Source: Firmicutes bacterium CAG:449
Lineage (GTDB): Bacteria; Bacillota_I; Bacilli_A; RFN20; CAG-449
DNA: 8,682 nt
Assembly (NCBI GenBank): GCA_000432895.1
Contig: FR889425.1
Coordinates: forward strand, 1,232-9,913
Reading direction: 5' to 3'
A program made the translations under genes and the position numbers. Under the pieces are notes generated by a model. It was not told where the DNA came from and did not search any database. It worked only from the letters and a program-made list of their open reading frames with translations. Positions 5,776 through 8,682 of this stretch are shown here, one piece after another (the first letter of the stretch is position 1; each line of letters begins with the position of its first letter).

Positions 5776-8426
5776 TTTTCTTTTAAAATTTTTAAAGAAT
5801 TATTTTTTATAACATTAAAAGAGGATATTAATCCAATAATAATTGCTAACATAAAACTAGTTAAACCAATAGCAAAAATCATTTTAAAGAAAGAAAGAAA
5901 AGAAAAATATTTTAAAGTTTTAAATAATTGATATTCAATAAGTAATGAACTAATAAACAAGGAAACTATTGAATACATTAAGGCTTTAAAACCAATAAAA
6001 AATGAAAATAATAAGTATAATTTTATAATGGATGTTTTATCAATTCCTAAAGTTAATAATAATCCCATTTGTTTTCTATTTTCTAAAATAAATAGATAGA
6101 TAGTAATTATATTCATTAATATTGAACTAATAATAGCCATACTGGATAAAATAATTAATCCTTTTTGGATATAATCAAGGAGTAAATATAAATCATTAAT
6201 AATGTCTTGATTAGGATTTAAAATAAGATAATCATCAATTAACTGATTATTAAAATTATTTACTAAACAATATGTTGGTAAAACACTCTCATAATTATAA
6301 GAAAAATTATCAACATAAAAATTACTGAGCCACATTTTATCTCCATAAAGAAAGAATTTATCTTCTTGATTTGTTATACCTACTATTTTTAATGGGCAAT
6401 ATACAAAATAATTTTGATACATTTGTTTATTTAAAAAAGTGTCTTTTATTGTTAAAAAATAAATAGTTTGATTAATAATTTCTTCTAAAGGTTTATTAAA
6501 TAAAGTTTGAGCAATCTTATTTGAAATAACAATTTCTTGATAAGAAATACTTTTTCTTCCATATAAAATATCAATATTTTCATAAATATCAAAAAAGATA
6601 TTATTTTCAGATAGTAATTTTGAAATTCCACCATAGACAAAATCACCATCAAAAGTTAAATAATTAATATTATTTTCTGAAAAAGTTAATTCATCAATTA
6701 AAGAAATTACTTCATTTTCATTTTTTAATAAAAATGTTAAATTAGCAAAACTACTAACTAACAATTTATCATATGTAAAATAGATATTGTTATTTGCTAA
6801 AAAATAATTTTTTAAATTTTCATTTAAATAAGAAAAAGATAAATGATCACTATTTTGTTTAGTAACATAAATTTTATTTTTATCGATAAATTCAAAATAT
6901 AAACTATCATATTTTTCATATAATTTATTAATAAGATTTAAACCATTTTCTGTTTCAAAACAATATATTTTTTTTAAAGTCCAAGGTAAATTATCCCCTC
7001 CAATTAAATCAAAAGAAGTCTTTAAAAACATTCTTTCTTCAAAAATATATTCATTCCATTTATTATTTAATTGATAAATAGATAAATTATCTCCCATGAT
7101 AAAATGATTAACATCTAAATAAACTTGATCTTGATAAGACCAATTAGGATTATTAACATGCAAAATAAAATTTAAGGGTCTATTTTCTAAATAATGAGTT
7201 AAACTCGAAAGAGAATTATTAATATTAAGATTTTGACAAATTCTTTTTAAATCTTTTTCTCTTAAAGATAAAATCATTTCTTCATCAGTAATTGGCTTTG
7301 TTATTTTAGGATAAACTACCTCTTCACCATTTAATAACTTATAATCATTAATACTATTTAAAGATAATTCACTAAAAGGCACACTATAAGTATCAAGTTG
7401 CAAAGTAAAATAATTATCTAAAAACATATTTTCAAAATTACTCAAATAATAAGTACGGATATTTTTTATTTCAGAAAATTCATTTTTAATATCTAGTAAA
7501 ACACTTTCTTCACAAGCATATTTTTCTTTAAAAGTTTCTTCTTGTTTAAGCTTTATAATCTTTTGATTTTGATTAATTGATGATAATAAACTAGTTTCAA
7601 TACTTTTACTAACATTAGAGGTAATTAAAAAAGTAATTCCTAAACATGTTAAGCCAAGACTTACAGCAAGATAAGAAATCATTGATCTAATTTTTTTGGC
7701 TTTTAAATTACTTTTCACAAAAGAAAACATTACTTTAAAATTTAAAAAATTATTTATTTTTTTAATTTTGCATTCTTTATTTGTTTGTTTTTGCTTAATA
7801 AGTTTAATTTTTTTATCTTCAATAGAATATATACTATCCGCATATTTAGTTAAAATTTCTTCTTCATGACTAACACAAATTACTAATTTATCTTTAGATA
7901 TCTTTTTTAACAAAGCCATTATTTCCTCTTTACTAGAATGATCTAAAGGTGAAGTTAATTCATCACATATTAAAACAGGTTGCTCGTTAAATAAAGCTCT
8001 TGCTAAAGATAACCGTTGCTTTTCTCCTCCTGATAAAGTATTAACAATTTGATCTAAACTAACTTTTAAATTAACTAAAGATAACATTTTTTTTACTTTT
8101 TTTTCATTTTCATAATTTCTTGATAAAGAAAAACAAATATTATCAAAAACAGTTAATAAATTAAATAAAATAGGCGTTTGAAAAACATAAGAAAAATTTT
8201 GATATCGAAATTTTTCTTTATTTTTAATATTTTTTAAATTAATGCTATTATAATAAACTTCTCCTTCATATTCTTCATCCAATAAAGAAATAATATTTAA
8301 TAAAGTTGATTTACCTGTTCCTGATTTTCCACATAAGCCAATTAAACCACTTTTTAAAGATAATGTTATATTATCTAAAACCACTAGATCCTTATATCTT
8401 TTAGTAACATTTTTTAATTCTATCAT
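5772..8426 (-). CDS. ABC transporter: N-terminal ATPase fused to a MacB/FtsX-type permease with a large extracellular region
   Basis: An 884-residue fusion. The ATPase (about 1-210) is complete: Walker A GKSGTGKST at 33-41, Q-loop Gln83 in VFQTP, signature LSGGEKQR at 131-138, Walker B VLICDE at 151-156 with catalytic Glu156, D-loop SPLD at 159-162, and His187 of the H-loop. A basic linker leads to a first membrane helix at about 249-270. Some 480 mostly hydrophilic residues follow, presumably outside the cell, then three helices at about 755-781, 803-830 and 848-872. This one-plus-three helix layout, with NRKQMGLLLTLGI between helices 2 and 3, is that of MacB/FtsX (type VII) mechanotransmission systems. 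These generally do not move substrate through the membrane but use ATP to act on something outside it, as in lipoprotein release, peptide resistance or hydrolase control. Substrate is unknown. It begins 1 nt after another permease-like gene, so the two may form a heteromeric complex. Confidence 0.88.
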   Translation of the reverse strand: MIELKNVTKRYKDLVVLDNITLSLKSGLIGLCGKSGTGKSTLLNIISLLDEEYEGEVYYNSINLKNIKNKEKFRYQNFSYVFQTPILFNLLTVFDNICFSLSRNYENEKKVKKMLSLVNLKVSLDQIVNTLSGGEKQRLSLARALFNEQPVLICDELTSPLDHSSKEEIMALLKKISKDKLVICVSHEEEILTKYADSIYSIEDKKIKLIKQKQTNKECKIKKINNFLNFKVMFSFVKSNLKAKKIRSMISYLAVSLGLTCLGITFLITSNVSKSIETSLLSSINQNQKIIKLKQEETFKEKYACEESVLLDIKNEFSEIKNIRTYYLSNFENMFLDNYFTLQLDTYSVPFSELSLNSINDYKLLNGEEVVYPKITKPITDEEMILSLREKDLKRICQNLNINNSLSSLTHYLENRPLNFILHVNNPNWSYQDQVYLDVNHFIMGDNLSIYQLNNKWNEYIFEERMFLKTSFDLIGGDNLPWTLKKIYCFETENGLNLINKLYEKYDSLYFEFIDKNKIYVTKQNSDHLSFSYLNENLKNYFLANNNIYFTYDKLLVSSFANLTFLLKNENEVISLIDELTFSENNINYLTFDGDFVYGGISKLLSENNIFFDIYENIDILYGRKSISYQEIVISNKIAQTLFNKPLEEIINQTIYFLTIKDTFLNKQMYQNYFVYCPLKIVGITNQEDKFFLYGDKMWLSNFYVDNFSYNYESVLPTYCLVNNFNNQLIDDYLILNPNQDIINDLYLLLDYIQKGLIILSSMAIISSILMNIITIYLFILENRKQMGLLLTLGIDKTSIIKLYLLFSFFIGFKALMYSIVSLFISSLLIEYQLFKTLKYFSFLSFFKMIFAIGLTSFMLAIIIGLISSFNVIKNNSLKILKEK

Positions 8427-8427
8427 A

Positions 8428-8682
8428 TTAGTCCTCCCTCATTATTGATGTTATTTCTTGTTTAAAGAATATTTTTAAAGGAATTTGACTAATGAAACTT
8501 ATAAGTAAAAACAAACCAAATACTACTAAAAACACATCATAATTTGAAAAAAAGATTTTTTTTGGAAAGATTAAAAAGTTTTCAAAAGGTAAGTATCGAT
8601 ATATTATTTTATTAATTACTTTTAACAAAGGATTAATTATTAAAAAAGAAAATATAATTGAAGATAGAACAATTAAATAATT
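8428..8682 (-). CDS. C-terminal end of an FtsX-like permease (partial)
   Basis: The reading frame is open from the right edge of the window to TAA at 8430-8428, giving 84 residues with no start codon needed inside the window. The TTG at 8628 is just an internal leucine codon. It shows a hydrophobic helix at its very start (LIVLSSIIFSFLII), a short loop rich in Pro, Lys and aromatic residues, a second helix (VFLVVFGLFLLISFIS), then a basic tail, QIPLKIFFKQEITSIMRED. The tail follows the FtsX/MacB C-terminal pattern, where the last helix is followed by IP-x-(8-10)-P/E-x-x-x-LR-x-E. With the fused ATPase-permease 1 nt downstream, the simplest reading is a second permease subunit of the same complex. 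The assignment rests on a short fragment and context. Confidence 0.7.
   Translation of the reverse strand, partial: NYLIVLSSIIFSFLIINPLLKVINKIIYRYLPFENFLIFPKKIFFSNYDVFLVVFGLFLLISFISQIPLKIFFKQEITSIMRED
8432..8439 (-). promoter_or_regulatory. Strong ribosome-binding site of the ABC fusion gene, inside the upstream gene
   Basis: AGGGAGGA, 5 nt before the ATG at 8426-8424, forms the last codons (Arg-Glu-Asp) of the upstream permease. It is among the best Shine-Dalgarno matches in the window and fixes the start of the fusion protein, implying coupled translation of the two transporter genes. Confidence 0.75.

Noticed and set aside
8626..8628. TTG as start of a 66-residue membrane protein
   Set aside because: The frame continues upstream without a stop to the window edge and encodes another hydrophobic helix, so the TTG is an internal codon of a longer permease.
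1..8682. Mycoplasma-type genetic code (TGA as tryptophan)
   Set aside because: All tryptophans I checked are TGG and no in-frame TGA occurs within conserved genes. The lack of TGA stops is explained by A+T-rich composition.
1..8682. CRISPR arrays, tRNA/rRNA genes, insertion sequences, prophage genes
   Set aside because: No spaced repeats, structured GC-rich RNA stretches, transposase motifs or terminal inverted repeats were visible; nearly all the DNA is accounted for by coding sequence.

Overview
The window is a compact, very A+T-rich piece of bacterial chromosome. It most likely comes from a low-GC Bacillota of class Bacilli; an uncultured, genome-reduced, gut-type lineage is a guess. Three things point there. 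The left edge carries the start of the RNA polymerase delta subunit (rpoE), a Bacillota protein. It sits next to argS and a DUF1934-like gene, an arrangement I recall from Bacillus-type genomes. Codon use is strongly A/T-ending. Tryptophan is encoded by TGG, and no in-frame TGA interrupts any gene, so the standard bacterial code applies. Every stop codon visible is TAA or TAG. A class A penicillin-binding protein and an IspF enzyme imply a walled cell using the MEP isoprenoid pathway, not a classical wall-less mollicute.

Layout. Positions 1-2190 hold a minus-strand operon read right to left: a DUF1934-like gene, then argS (7-nt overlap), then rpoE (14-nt gap, running off the left edge). Positions 2233-4124 hold a single plus-strand gene for a bifunctional glycosyltransferase/transpeptidase PBP. 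Positions 4125-8682 hold a minus-strand series: the C-terminal end of an FtsX-like permease (cut by the right edge), an 884-residue ATPase-permease fusion, ychF, then ispF. The PBP gene faces the DUF1934-like gene across a 42-bp divergent spacer that must hold both promoters. It ends immediately against the ispF stop codon with no spacer at all.

The most notable feature is in the PBP gene. A 17-bp unit is duplicated in tandem (3842-3877) exactly over the codons of the KTGT active-site motif of the transpeptidase. Because 17 is not a multiple of 3, the frame breaks just after KTGT and stops at 3900. The remaining 81 residues are still intact and open in another frame up to 4124. Removing one unit restores a 624-residue protein with the expected KTGTT-SSSW sequence. 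This could be a recent inactivating mutation, a reversible slippage switch, or a sequencing/assembly artefact; the window alone cannot decide.

The other genes are housekeeping or transport: arginyl-tRNA charging, transcription, isoprenoid synthesis, ribosome-associated ATPase YchF, and a MacB-like ABC system of unknown substrate. No RNA genes, CRISPR arrays, insertion sequences or prophage genes were seen. No gene-free stretch exceeds about 60 bp.
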